DNA of 64,000 bases, from positions 1-64,000 of the forward strand of contig CAVYON010000019.1 of assembly GCA_963770035.1 (NCBI GenBank). Reading direction: 5' to 3'. This DNA comes from Roseiarcus sp963770035. GTDB taxonomy: Bacteria > Pseudomonadota > Alphaproteobacteria > Rhizobiales > Beijerinckiaceae. The notes under the pieces are model-generated. The model had not been told where the DNA came from, ran no database searches, and saw nothing but the letters and a program-made list of their open reading frames with translations. Below, piece by piece: positions 25,870 to 33,872 of this stretch; the first letter of the stretch is position 1; each line of letters opens with the position of its first letter. The position numbers and the translations under genes are program-made.

Positions 25870-27384
25870 ATGCCGAACCTTCATGTGACCGACCGCCAGG
25901 TGATGCTCTACATGACCTCCCGTTCCCGACATCAAAACCAGGAAGCCGCAGCGGCCAGCGCCGGCTTCAGCGCGCGCACCGCGCGTCGCATCGATAACGA
26001 CGCGCGTTTGCCATCACAAAAGAAGCAGCCGCGAACCTGGCGAACCCGGGCCGATCCGCTGACGGAGGTCTGGCCGCGGGCGCGGGAGATGCTCGAGATC
26101 CCCGGCGTCATGGCGGTGACGATTTTCGAGGACCTTCAGGATGAACTCGGCCCGGACGCTCTGCCCGACAGCGTCCGCCGCACGCTCGAACGTCGCATCG
26201 CAAAATGGCGCGCCCTTCACGGCGGCGACAAGGAGGTTTTCTTCCCTCAGCGCCATGATCCCGGCCGTCAGGCGCTTTCGGATTTCACCGTCGCCGACGG
26301 CCTCGCCGTCACCATCGCCGGCGAGCCCTTCCCTCACCGCCTCTATCATTTTCGGCTGGCTTGCAGCGGCTGGGAGCATGTGCGGGTGATCCTCGGCGGC
26401 GAAAGCTTCTCAGCCGTCGCCGAAGGCCTGCAGGACGCGCTTTGGAAGTTGGGCGGCGTCCCGCGCGAGCACCGAACCGACTCGCTGTCGGCGGCTTTCA
26501 AAAACCTCGACCGCGACGCCGAGCTTGATTTCACCAGGCGCTGCGGCGACTTGTGCCGGCACTACGGCATGGAGGCCACCCGCAACAATCCCGGCGTGGC
26601 CAATGAGAATGGCAGCATCGAGGCCGCCAACGGCCATATCAAGATCCGCCTCGACCAGAGGCTGCGGCGCCGGGGAAGCCGGGATTTTGACAGTCTCGGA
26701 GCCTACCGCGCCTTCGTCGGCGGCGTGTGCGACCGTCACAACGCTCGCCGCGCCAAGGCGGTCGCCGCGGAGCGCGAGACGCTCAAAGCGCTGCCCAAGC
26801 GTCGAACCACCGACTTCGCGACGGTGACTGCGAAGGTGACGCGCAACAGCACCATCAATGTCGATAAGGTCCTCTATTCCGTCCCGTCCCGGCTGATTGG
26901 CCACAGAATCGAAGTGCGTCTCTTCGACGACCGGCTGGAATGCTTCCTCGGTCCGGACCCGGTCATGCGCATGACGCGGGTGCGGACGGACCGCGCGCGC
27001 GGCCACGCGATCGATTATCATCATCTGATCGGCACGCTGCGCCGGAAGCCGCAAGCCCTGCGATACCTCGTCTACCGCGAAGCCCTCTTCCCGCGCGCCG
27101 CCTACACCCGCGCCTGGACCGTCCTGGACGACGCCCTGCCGCCCAGAGACGCCTGCCGGACGATGGTCGCATTGCTGGTTTTGGCGTCGACCCATGAAGC
27201 CTGCGAGATCGCTCTGGCCTCCCGTCTCGATGCGATCCTGGACTCCGGCCAGCTGCCCGACATCGCCAAACTCGAGAAGGAGTTCGCGAGCAAACCGATC
27301 CTGTCGAGCGAGGTCACGATCCCCGCGCCAAACCTCCAGGCCTATGATCGGCTTCTACCCTCCGCTTGCGAGGGAAGGCCATGA
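25870..27384 (+). CDS. istA: IS21-family transposase IstA
   Basis: A 504-residue transposase starting with ATG at 25870. An N-terminal helix-turn-helix (about 18-45, QEAAAASAGFSARTARRIDN) precedes the DDE integrase core (about 115-330), with the Glu probably in NENGSIEAANGHIK near 243, and a C-terminal beta-barrel domain (NVDKVLYSVPSRLIGHRIEV split near 330-350). It cuts and joins the element ends. Its stop overlaps the istB start by 4 bases (ATGA), the standard arrangement. Confidence 0.95.
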   Translation: MPNLHVTDRQVMLYMTSRSRHQNQEAAAASAGFSARTARRIDNDARLPSQKKQPRTWRTRADPLTEVWPRAREMLEIPGVMAVTIFEDLQDELGPDALPDSVRRTLERRIAKWRALHGGDKEVFFPQRHDPGRQALSDFTVADGLAVTIAGEPFPHRLYHFRLACSGWEHVRVILGGESFSAVAEGLQDALWKLGGVPREHRTDSLSAAFKNLDRDAELDFTRRCGDLCRHYGMEATRNNPGVANENGSIEAANGHIKIRLDQRLRRRGSRDFDSLGAYRAFVGGVCDRHNARRAKAVAAERETLKALPKRRTTDFATVTAKVTRNSTINVDKVLYSVPSRLIGHRIEVRLFDDRLECFLGPDPVMRMTRVRTDRARGHAIDYHHLIGTLRRKPQALRYLVYREALFPRAAYTRAWTVLDDALPPRDACRTMVALLVLASTHEACEIALASRLDAILDSGQLPDIAKLEKEFASKPILSSEVTIPAPNLQAYDRLLPSACEGRP

Positions 27385-28169
27385 CGGACACGACCATGGC
27401 CGACGCAACCTTCCTCGCCTCCTTGCTGACCGAACTGCGCCTGCCCAGCATCGCGCGCAATTGGCGGCGCATCGCCGAGTCCGCCGATCGCGACGGGTGG
27501 CCGGCCCAGAAAACGATCGCCGCGCTGATGGAGATCGAAGTCGCCGAGCGCGCCTCACGCCGCATCCAGCGTCATCGCGATCAATCCGAAGCGCCGCCCG
27601 GAAAAACCTTCGCCAGCTTCGATTTCGACGTCGCCCCGGGGGTGCGCAAACAGCAACTTCTGTCCCTCGGCGCCGGCGGAGACTGGATCAGGAACGGCGA
27701 CAATCTCTTGCTGTTCGGGAAAAGCGGCACGGGCAAGAGTCACGCTATGGCGGCCGTCTGCCATGCCCTCATCGACGCGGGAAAGCGGGTGTTGTTCACC
27801 CGGACCATCGACATCGTTCAACGGCTTCAGACCGCGCGGCGTGACCTTTCCCTGATCGCCGCCCTGGAGAAGTTGGACAAATTCGACCTCATCGTGCTCG
27901 ACGACCTCTCGTATGTCCGTAAGGATCAAGCCGAGACCAGCGTCCTGTTCGAACTCATCGCGCATCGATACGAACGGCACAGCATCGCCATTACCGCAAA
28001 TCAGGCGTTTTCAGCCTGGAACACCGTCTTTCCGGACGCCGCCATGACTGCGGCGGCGGTGGACCGATTGGTCCATCACGCGACGATCATCGAAATGAAT
28101 GGCGAAAGCTACCGGGAGCGCTCCGCCGCCCGCAGAGCCGCAAAGGAGGAAACCCCGGACTTGGCTTAG
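27381..28169 (+). CDS. istB: IS21-family ATPase helper IstB
   Basis: A 262-residue AAA+ ATPase. Walker A is LFGKSGTGKSHAM (about residues 113-125) and Walker B is LIVLDDLSYV (about 170-180). It activates IstA and helps choose the target. The ATG at 27381 was chosen over a TTG 15 bases earlier because GAGGGAAGG lies just before it and because the overlap with the istA stop matches the family. It is complete and undamaged. Confidence 0.95.
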   Translation: MTDTTMADATFLASLLTELRLPSIARNWRRIAESADRDGWPAQKTIAALMEIEVAERASRRIQRHRDQSEAPPGKTFASFDFDVAPGVRKQQLLSLGAGGDWIRNGDNLLLFGKSGTGKSHAMAAVCHALIDAGKRVLFTRTIDIVQRLQTARRDLSLIAALEKLDKFDLIVLDDLSYVRKDQAETSVLFELIAHRYERHSIAITANQAFSAWNTVFPDAAMTAAAVDRLVHHATIIEMNGESYRERSAARRAAKEETPDLA

Positions 28170-28491
28170 CTTTCCATCAGAACCCGTCGCGGGTGATTGC
28201 CGCTCACCGGACCCCCCACGACAATTACTCGGGCCACCGCCGAAAACAGTCAGCGACAAATAAAGTAGTTGTCGCCAAGACACCCTCTTGCCAAACGACA
28301 ACTATGTAGTATCTTGCGCACCGCTACTCGACGACTGCCCGATTTGGCCAGTCTAATTGTCGCTAAGCGGCCTCCGTAATTGTCGCGCTGCACGAAGTCC
28401 CGACCTCCTCATGGTGCTCATGGTGAGACGCTATTGCATATGCAAAACCAGTCTGCAATGGAGAGAGAGCGCGCTCTAAGGGATAAGCCTT
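28170..28491. other. IS21 right end and junction with a truncated IS1634-like copy
   Basis: From 28170 to 28392 the sequence is the non-coding right end of the IS21 element with its repeated CGACAATTA-type units. From 28401 to about 28491 it is unassigned: it aligns neither to the second IS1634-like copy nor to a recognisable gene, and contains a 12-bp palindrome around 28434-28445. The IS1634-like homology begins abruptly at about 28492. Confidence 0.6.
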
Positions 28492-28899
28492 GCAAGGAGC
28501 ACCGCTACTGGAGCATTGTCGAGAGCAAGCGCTGCGCCGGCGGCAAAGTGGTGCAGCGCCAGGTGTTTTAGCTCGGCGAAATCAACGACAGCCAGCAGGA
28601 AGCCTGGTGTCGGGTGATCCAGGCTTTCGACGAGGAGACGGAACAAGCCACCCAATTGGCCCTGTTCCCCGCCGATCGGCCGATACCCGCATACGCCGAG
28701 GGCCACGGCGTGCAGATCCGGCTCGGGGCCATGCAACTGCACCGGCCGCGGCAATGGGGCGCATGCTGGCTGGCCTGCCAGCTCTATGAGCAGCTGGAGC
28801 TCGACCGCTTCTGGGCGGAGCGTCTGCCCGACTCGCGCGAAGGAACCTGCTGGCGGCACATTCTCCAGACGCAGGTTTGCTACCGGCTCATCGATCCAG

Positions 28900-28921
28900 C
28901 CCCCGGGCTGAGACCCGGGGG
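28900..28921. repeat. Palindromic insertion A in the IS1634-like copy 1
   Basis: CCCCCGGG and CCCGGGGG form a perfect 8-bp stem with a 6-base loop. In the other transposase copy only 7 bases stand between the same flanks where this copy has 24, so the palindrome was added here and breaks the frame. Confidence 0.7.
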
Positions 28922-29409
28922 GAATGGCGTCTGCATCGGCTGTGGTTCGAGCAAAGCGCCATGGGCGATCTGCTCGGCGAGGATTTCGCGCTGGTCGAGA
29001 AGAACGCGCTCTATCGTTGCCTCGACAAGCTCGTCGAGCACAAGCCGGCGCTGTTCACGCATCTGCGCCGACGCTGGCGGGATCTGTTCGGCGCGCGCTT
29101 CGACGTCCTTCTCTACGACCTGACCAGCACGTACTTCGAATCCGATCCGCCGGACGACGACAGCGACAAGCGCCGCTACGGCTACAGCCGCGACAAGCGT
29201 CCGGACTGCGTGCAGGTGGTCATTGCGCTCGTCGTGACGCCCGACGGCTTTCCGCTCGCCTACGAGGTTCTCCCCGGCAACACCTCCGACAAGACGACGC
29301 TGCGCGCCTTCCTTTCGAAGATCGAGGCGCAGTTCGGCAAGGCCGAGCGCATCTGGGTGATGGACCGCGGCATCCCCACCGAAGACGTGCTCGCCGAAAT
29401 GCGGCAATC

Positions 29410-29463
29410 TGTAGCGCGACAATCTGGATGGGAAAGGGTTCTCATCCTGATTGTCGCGCCGCA
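29410..29463. mobile_element. 54-bp palindromic mini-element with 6-bp target duplication
   Basis: Absent from the second transposase copy. The ends read TGTAGCGCGACAATCTGGATG and, inward from the right, TGCGGCGCGACAATCAGGATG (shown as 21-base arms at 29410-29430 and 29443-29463; 18 of 21 match), with a 12-base centre. It is flanked by GCAATC on both sides (29404-29409 and 29464-29469). Element plus duplication is 60 bases, keeping the frame. The arms closely resemble the tips of the IS21 element at 25666-28392, suggesting a non-autonomous IS21 derivative. Confidence 0.75.
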
Positions 29464-30114
29464 GCAATCCGATCCGCCGGTCGCCTATCTGGTGGGAACC
29501 CCGAAGGGACGCCTCGGCAAACTGGAAAAGTCTCTCGTCGGCCTGCCATGGCATGAGGTGCGGCCGGGCGTCGAAGTGAAGCTCTTGGCCGAGGACGACG
29601 AGCTTTACGTGTTCGCGCAGAGCCGGGCGCGCATCGAAAAGGAGCGCGCCATGCGGAAGCGGCGGCTGAAATGGCTGTGGGCGCGCCTGGAGACGCTGGC
29701 GCAGATGGACCTCACCCGCGAGAGCCTGCTGATGAAGCTCGGCGCCGCCAAAGCCAAGGCCCCCGCGGCGTGGCGTCTCCTCGACATAAAGGTCGATCCG
29801 CACACCGCCGCCTTCACTTACGCGCTCAACCGCAAGAAGCTGCGCCAAACGCGCCGCCGCGAAGGCCGCTACCTCTTGCGCGCCAACATGTCCGGACGCG
29901 ATCCTGCCGAGCTGTGGCGATTCTACATTCAGCTCGTCGAAGTCGAGGCGGCCTTCAAAAACCTCAAGCACGATCTGCAACTACGGCCGATCTACCACCA
30001 GCTGGAGAGCCGCATCAAGGCGCACATCTTCGTGGCCTTCCTCGCCTATTGTCTGCACGTCACGCTGCGCGCGAGGCTCCGGCCGATCGCCGCCGGCCTC
30101 ACCCCGCGAGCCGT

Positions 30115-30147
30115 CCCCCGGATCAAGTCCGGGATCAAGTCCGGGGG
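30115..30147. repeat. Palindromic insertion C (double CCGGATCAAGTCCGG unit)
   Basis: A 33-base stretch made of two overlapping CCCGGATCAAGTCCGGG units. At the same place the second transposase copy has 11 unrelated bases. Units of this kind are known as dispersed REP-like palindromes in alphaproteobacterial genomes. Confidence 0.7.
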
Positions 30148-30465
30148 TCGCCGGCATCCAGATGCTCGACGTCCACTTTCCCACCGCCGACGGCCGAACC
30201 CTGATCATGAGCCGCTACACCGAGCCAAACATCGACCACAACCTCCTCCGGCAACGCCTCGGCCTCGCCCTGCCGCCGCAGCCGCCGCCGCGCATCGCCG
30301 TTCCCGGCCGGCGGCGCAGCTCCCGTCGCGCCCCATGTCGTGGAGACCTTCCGCAGCCTACCCTTGATTCCACGCCCCTTTCCGCTCGCGCGCCACCTCA
30401 GTTGACAAAGTCGGGCTAGACCTGGACCTTGGCGGCCGCGTGATCCGCAATCCGGATCGACCGGC

Positions 30466-31167
30466 TCATGCGGTGATGCGCTCTTCGTTCGGCGACGGCT
30501 CACGCAGCACATAGCCGCGTCCCCACACCGTCTCGATGTAGTTGCGGCCGTTGGAGGCCATTGCCAGCTTCTTGCGCAGCTTGCAGATGAAGACGTCGAT
30601 GATCTTGAGCTCCGGTTCGTCCATGCCGCCATAGAGATGGTTGAGGAACATCTCTTTGGTCAGCGTTGTCCCTTTACGGAGCGAAAGAAGCTCCAGCATC
30701 TGGTATTCCTTGCCAGTGAGATGCACCCTCGCCCCGTCGACTTCGACCGTCTTCTGGTCGAGATTGACGATCAGATCCCCAGTCACGATGATCGACTGGG
30801 CATGTCCCTTCGAGCGCCGCACAATGGCGTGAATCCGTGCGATCAGTTCGTCCTTGTGGAACGGCTTGGTGAGATAGTCGTCCGCGCCATGGCCAAGGCC
30901 TTTGACCTTATCCTCGATGCCCGCCATTCCCGAGAGAATTAGGATCGGGGTCTTGATCTTAGTTACACGCAGAGATCGCAAGACTTCGTAACCGGACATG
31001 TCCGGCAAGTTGAGATCGAGAAGGATGATGTCGTAATCATACAGCTTCCCGAGATCGATGCCCTCCTCGCCGAGATCCGTCGTGTATACATTGAAGTTCT
31101 CGGACTTCAGCATGAGCTCGATGCTTTGCGCGGTCGCCGCATCGTCTTCGATTAACAAAACGCGCAT
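30466..31167 (-). CDS. ctrA: Cell-cycle response regulator CtrA
   Basis: A 233-residue OmpR-type response regulator. The receiver domain (1-120) has the acidic pair in LIEDDAATA, the phosphorylated Asp51 in LLDLNLPDMSG and the Lys in YLTKPFHKDE. The winged-helix domain (125-225) has LTGKEYQMLELLSLRKGTTL split near 150-170 and the KIIDVFICKLRKKL recognition region, which is nearly invariant in CtrA. It controls DNA replication, division and flagellar genes in alphaproteobacteria. The ATG is at 31167. It is divergent from fliJ across a 534-base region containing three GANTC sites. It is intact and unusually conserved next to two mobile elements. Confidence 0.97.
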   Translation of the reverse strand: MRVLLIEDDAATAQSIELMLKSENFNVYTTDLGEEGIDLGKLYDYDIILLDLNLPDMSGYEVLRSLRVTKIKTPILILSGMAGIEDKVKGLGHGADDYLTKPFHKDELIARIHAIVRRSKGHAQSIIVTGDLIVNLDQKTVEVDGARVHLTGKEYQMLELLSLRKGTTLTKEMFLNHLYGGMDEPELKIIDVFICKLRKKLAMASNGRNYIETVWGRGYVLREPSPNEERITA

Positions 31168-31701
31168 TTTAGGCTCCCCGCCTCGCCTCTTGCTCTTTGA
31201 CCGCGGTTTCGTACATCGCTTCTATACCCAGCCCTCGCGGGCGCGCCGTCGGACCAAAATCCAAACTGATTCGAAACGAAGATGGCGGCCATTGGTTAAC
31301 AAATTGTGTTTCCTTTTTTCAACCCCCTTTTTCCTTCTGCGAGCATCACCAAGACCTTGACCCAAACAAGTCGTCGCGCGCAGATCTTCTAAGGCGCTGC
31401 CTTAGCGGTCGTTGGCAATAGATTCACCTACCTCGATATTTCTCCAATGTCATTTGCCGCTCCGAGTGTTTGAACCCGGTGCGAACCAAGAAAATCCCGC
31501 TCGATTGTTCAGGCAGTCCGTAAACGAATCGCTAACGCCTTTGGCGGGGCGACCGGCTGCTCGCGCGTTTTTGACTCTCTCCCGCCGCGGAACATTGGTA
31601 ACAAAAACGAAACCTTCCGGCGCCAATGTGCCAGCGTCTCGTGGTCGTGAGTTCGAGGGCTTCGACGCCCTTGCAAGCAGTGTCGTAGGGAGCGTTCTCA
31701 A
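31168..31701. promoter_or_regulatory. Divergent ctrA/fliJ promoter region with GANTC sites
   Basis: A 534-base region, AT-rich at 31260-31330. GANTC sites, the methylation target of the cell-cycle methyltransferase CcrM, occur at 31268-31272, 31421-31425 and 31526-31530. A GGTTAAC element at about 31294 and TTAA-type half sites resemble CtrA boxes. This fits known control of ctrA by DNA methylation and by CtrA itself. No other gene is supported in it. Confidence 0.6.
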
Positions 31702-32070
31702 ATGAAGTCGCGGGACACGTTGATCCGTCTGAAGCGCTTTCAGCTCGAGGAAAAGCGCCGTCGCGTTCGACAGATCGAGCTGATGATGGCCGAGTTCGCG
31801 CGGATTTCGGGAGAACTAGACCGCGAGATAGCCAATGAGGAAAAGCGCGCCGGCATCAGCGATCCGCGTCATTTCGCCTATCCGACCTACGCGCGGGCCG
31901 CCTCGATTCGGCGCGACAATCTCAAGAGTTCGATCGCAGAATTGACGACGCAACTCGATGAAGCTAGGGCCACGCAGGACGAGGCGCAGGCTGAACTCGT
32001 CAAGGTCGAAGCCATCGAGAGCCGCGACAAAGGGCTCGATCGTCAGATCGACGCCGCGATCCGGGCCTGA
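31702..32070 (+). CDS. fliJ: Flagellar export protein FliJ-like
   Basis: A 122-residue, almost entirely alpha-helical protein with long coiled coils (residues 5-50 and 65-120) and many Glu, Arg and Lys residues, the shape and size of FliJ, which works with the FliI ATPase in flagellar export. The ATG at 31702 follows GTAGGGAG. In Rhizobiales a FliJ-like gene commonly lies next to ctrA in this divergent arrangement, which supports the call more than sequence motifs do. No other flagellar genes are in the window. Confidence 0.8.
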   Translation: MKSRDTLIRLKRFQLEEKRRRVRQIELMMAEFARISGELDREIANEEKRAGISDPRHFAYPTYARAASIRRDNLKSSIAELTTQLDEARATQDEAQAELVKVEAIESRDKGLDRQIDAAIRA

Positions 32071-32277
32071 AGTCCATACGCGCCTGAGTCCATATCAGCG
32101 ATCGCCGTCGACAGGCGTTCGACCGTTCCATGCTGCGCGGTTTGTCGCGTTGCAGCAACGCCCACGATGATCTAAGGCATGACCGGGCTGACGGATCAGG
32201 CCGCCTCCCAACCCGATCAAAGAGCCCGGGCTGGAGAGGCGTAGCCGCCAAACCAAGACGGTCGTGGGGAAGGTTTC

Positions 32278-33405
32278 ATGCTGATAGGAGTGGCCGCGGA
32301 GACGGATCCCGCCGAAACGCGAGTCGCGGCGACCCCGGAGACCGTCAAGAAATTCATCGGTCTCGGCGCTGAGGTGGCGGTCGAGCGCGGCGCCGGCGAC
32401 AAGGCCGGCGTCCCCGACAGAGATTATGAATCCGCCGGCGCCCGACTTGTCTCCGCCGCGGACGCGCTCGGCGCCGATGTGGTGCTCAAGGTACGCCGCC
32501 CCAATGCGGAAGAGATAGCCGCCCTGAAGACCGGCGCGCTGGTCGTCGCGGCGATGGATCCTTATGGTCACACCGACGTCATCGAGGCGATCGCCAAATC
32601 CGGCGCGTCGGCCTTTGCGATGGAGCTGATGCCCCGCATCACGCGCGCGCAGGTGATGGACGTTCTGTCGAGCCAGGCCAATCTCGCAGGCTACCGCGCG
32701 GTCATCGACGCCGCGTCGGAATACGGTCGCGCGCTGCCTATGATGATGACGCCGGCGGGCACCGTTCCGGCCGCAAAGATGTTCATCATGGGCGTCGGGG
32801 TCGCGGGCCTGCAGGCGATCGCCACGGGCCGACGCCTGGGCGCGATCGTCACCGCCACCGACGTCCGCCCGGCGACCAAGGAGCAGGTTGAGTTGCTCGG
32901 GGCGAAGTTCGTGGCGGTCGAGGACGAGGAGTTCAAGCAGGCCGAGACGGCGGGCGGCTACGCCAAGGAGATGTCCGACGCCTACAAGGCCAAGCAGGCG
33001 GCGCTAGTCGCCTCGCACATCGCCAAGCAGGACATCGTCATCACCACAGCGCTGATCCCTGGCCGGCCGGCGCCGCGCCTCGTCACCGCCGAGATGCTCC
33101 GGTCGATGCGGCCTGGTTCGGTCATCGTCGACCTTGCGGTGGAACGCGGCGGCAATGTCGAGCTCGCCATCGCTGGCGAACTCGTGACGACCGAAAACGG
33201 CGTAAAGATCGTCGGCTATTCCCATGTCACCCGGCTCGCGGCCACCGCCTCGGCTCTCTACGCACGCAACCTCTACGCCTTCGTCGAGACGATGATCGAC
33301 AAGGCGAACAAGGCGCTTGCCGTGAACTGGGACGACGAGCTCGTCAAAGCGACCGGCCTCACCCGAGGCGGCGCGATCGTTCATCCCAACTTTCTGCCCA
33401 AATAG
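32278..33405 (+). CDS. pntAA: NAD(P) transhydrogenase subunit alpha part 1 (PntAA)
   Basis: A 375-residue soluble NAD(H)-binding domain I of proton-translocating transhydrogenase. The nucleotide-binding loop GVGVAGLQAIATGRRLGA (about residues 178-195), the mobile loop around ALIPGRPAPRLVTAEML (about 260-276) and the RDQ-region equivalents are seen. It transfers hydride from NADH to NADP+ with domain III, driven by the proton gradient. The ATG at 32278 follows GGGGAAGG. The gene is first in a three-gene operon, pntAA-pntAB-pntB, with a 39-base gap to the next gene; this split alpha subunit is typical of alphaproteobacteria. Confidence 0.96.
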   Translation: MLIGVAAETDPAETRVAATPETVKKFIGLGAEVAVERGAGDKAGVPDRDYESAGARLVSAADALGADVVLKVRRPNAEEIAALKTGALVVAAMDPYGHTDVIEAIAKSGASAFAMELMPRITRAQVMDVLSSQANLAGYRAVIDAASEYGRALPMMMTPAGTVPAAKMFIMGVGVAGLQAIATGRRLGAIVTATDVRPATKEQVELLGAKFVAVEDEEFKQAETAGGYAKEMSDAYKAKQAALVASHIAKQDIVITTALIPGRPAPRLVTAEMLRSMRPGSVIVDLAVERGGNVELAIAGELVTTENGVKIVGYSHVTRLAATASALYARNLYAFVETMIDKANKALAVNWDDELVKATGLTRGGAIVHPNFLPK

Positions 33406-33444
33406 GCCCAACTCGCGGCCCGCACCACATCACCGGAGAGCCGG

Positions 33445-33867
33445 ATGGATAATCTCGACGCTGCAATCGCCAAACTCAGAGCCGCGGCGGACGCCGCGCA
33501 GCAGGCCGCCCAGTCGACCCACGCGTACGCCGACCAGATCGCCGCCGCAGGTCATGCGGCCTCGGGCGGCGCGATCGACCCCTTCGTCTTCCGTCTCGCG
33601 ATCTTCGCGCTGGCCGTCTTCGTCGGCTATTACGTCGTCTGGTCGGTGACGCCGGCGCTCCACACCCCGCTGATGTCGGTCACCAACGCCATCTCTTCTG
33701 TCATCGTCGTCGGCGCTCTCCTTTCGGTTGGCGTCGCCGGGGTCGATAGCGGGTCGGGCTTCGCCAAGTTCGTCGGCTTCGTCGCCCTCATCCTCGCATC
33801 GGTGAACATCTTCGGCGGCTTCCTCGTCACTGAGCGGATGCTGGCCATGTACAAGAAGAAGGGCTGA
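33445..33867 (+). CDS. pntAB: NAD(P) transhydrogenase subunit alpha part 2 (PntAB)
   Basis: A 140-residue membrane protein giving the first set of domain II helices. An alanine-rich amphipathic N-terminus (1-35) is followed by about four membrane helices (45-135), with SVTPALHTPLMSVTNAISSV near 67-86 carrying residues conserved in the proton channel. It ends AMYKKKG. The gene begins with ATG at 33445 after a GGAGAG site and is followed 5 bases later by pntB. Confidence 0.95.
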   Translation: MDNLDAAIAKLRAAADAAQQAAQSTHAYADQIAAAGHAASGGAIDPFVFRLAIFALAVFVGYYVVWSVTPALHTPLMSVTNAISSVIVVGALLSVGVAGVDSGSGFAKFVGFVALILASVNIFGGFLVTERMLAMYKKKG

Positions 33868-33872
33868 CGGAC

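Larger units (their letters stand above)
25666..28392 (+). mobile_element. Complete IS21-family insertion sequence
   Basis: A 2727-bp element. The left end starts TGCACGGCGACAATTAAG and the right end, read inward, TGCAGCGCGACAATTACG, giving the TG...CA termini of the family. Both ends carry further internal copies of a CGACAATTA-type unit followed by a GGCC unit, the expected multiple transposase-binding repeats (left 25700-25718; right 28345-28385 and weaker copies at 28220-28300). It is flanked by a perfect 8-bp target duplication, CGAAGTCC, at 25658-25665 and 28393-28400. istA and istB are both intact, so it may still be active. Confidence 0.93.
28492..30418 (+). pseudogene. Decayed IS1634-like transposase copy 1, 5' truncated
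   Basis: Homologous to the element at 58958-60981 on the other strand. The N-terminal codons present there (MYLRSNRRLKD) are missing; similarity begins at KEHRYWSIVESK. An in-frame TAG stands at 28569-28571 where the other copy reads Tyr. Palindromic insertions at 28898-28921 and 30115-30147 shift the frame and a 60-base insertion at about 29404-29463 adds 20 codons. The DDE core is still readable (LLYDLTSTYFESDPPDDDSDKRR split near 29105-29170, VMDRGIPTEDVLAEM near 29355). The right terminal repeat (TAGCCCGACTTTGTCAACTG read inward) ends at 30418. It cannot make transposase. Confidence 0.88.

Noticed and set aside
28434..28445. TTGCATATGCAA palindrome as an operator
   Set aside because: It is short, lies in a junction between two mobile elements and controls no intact gene.
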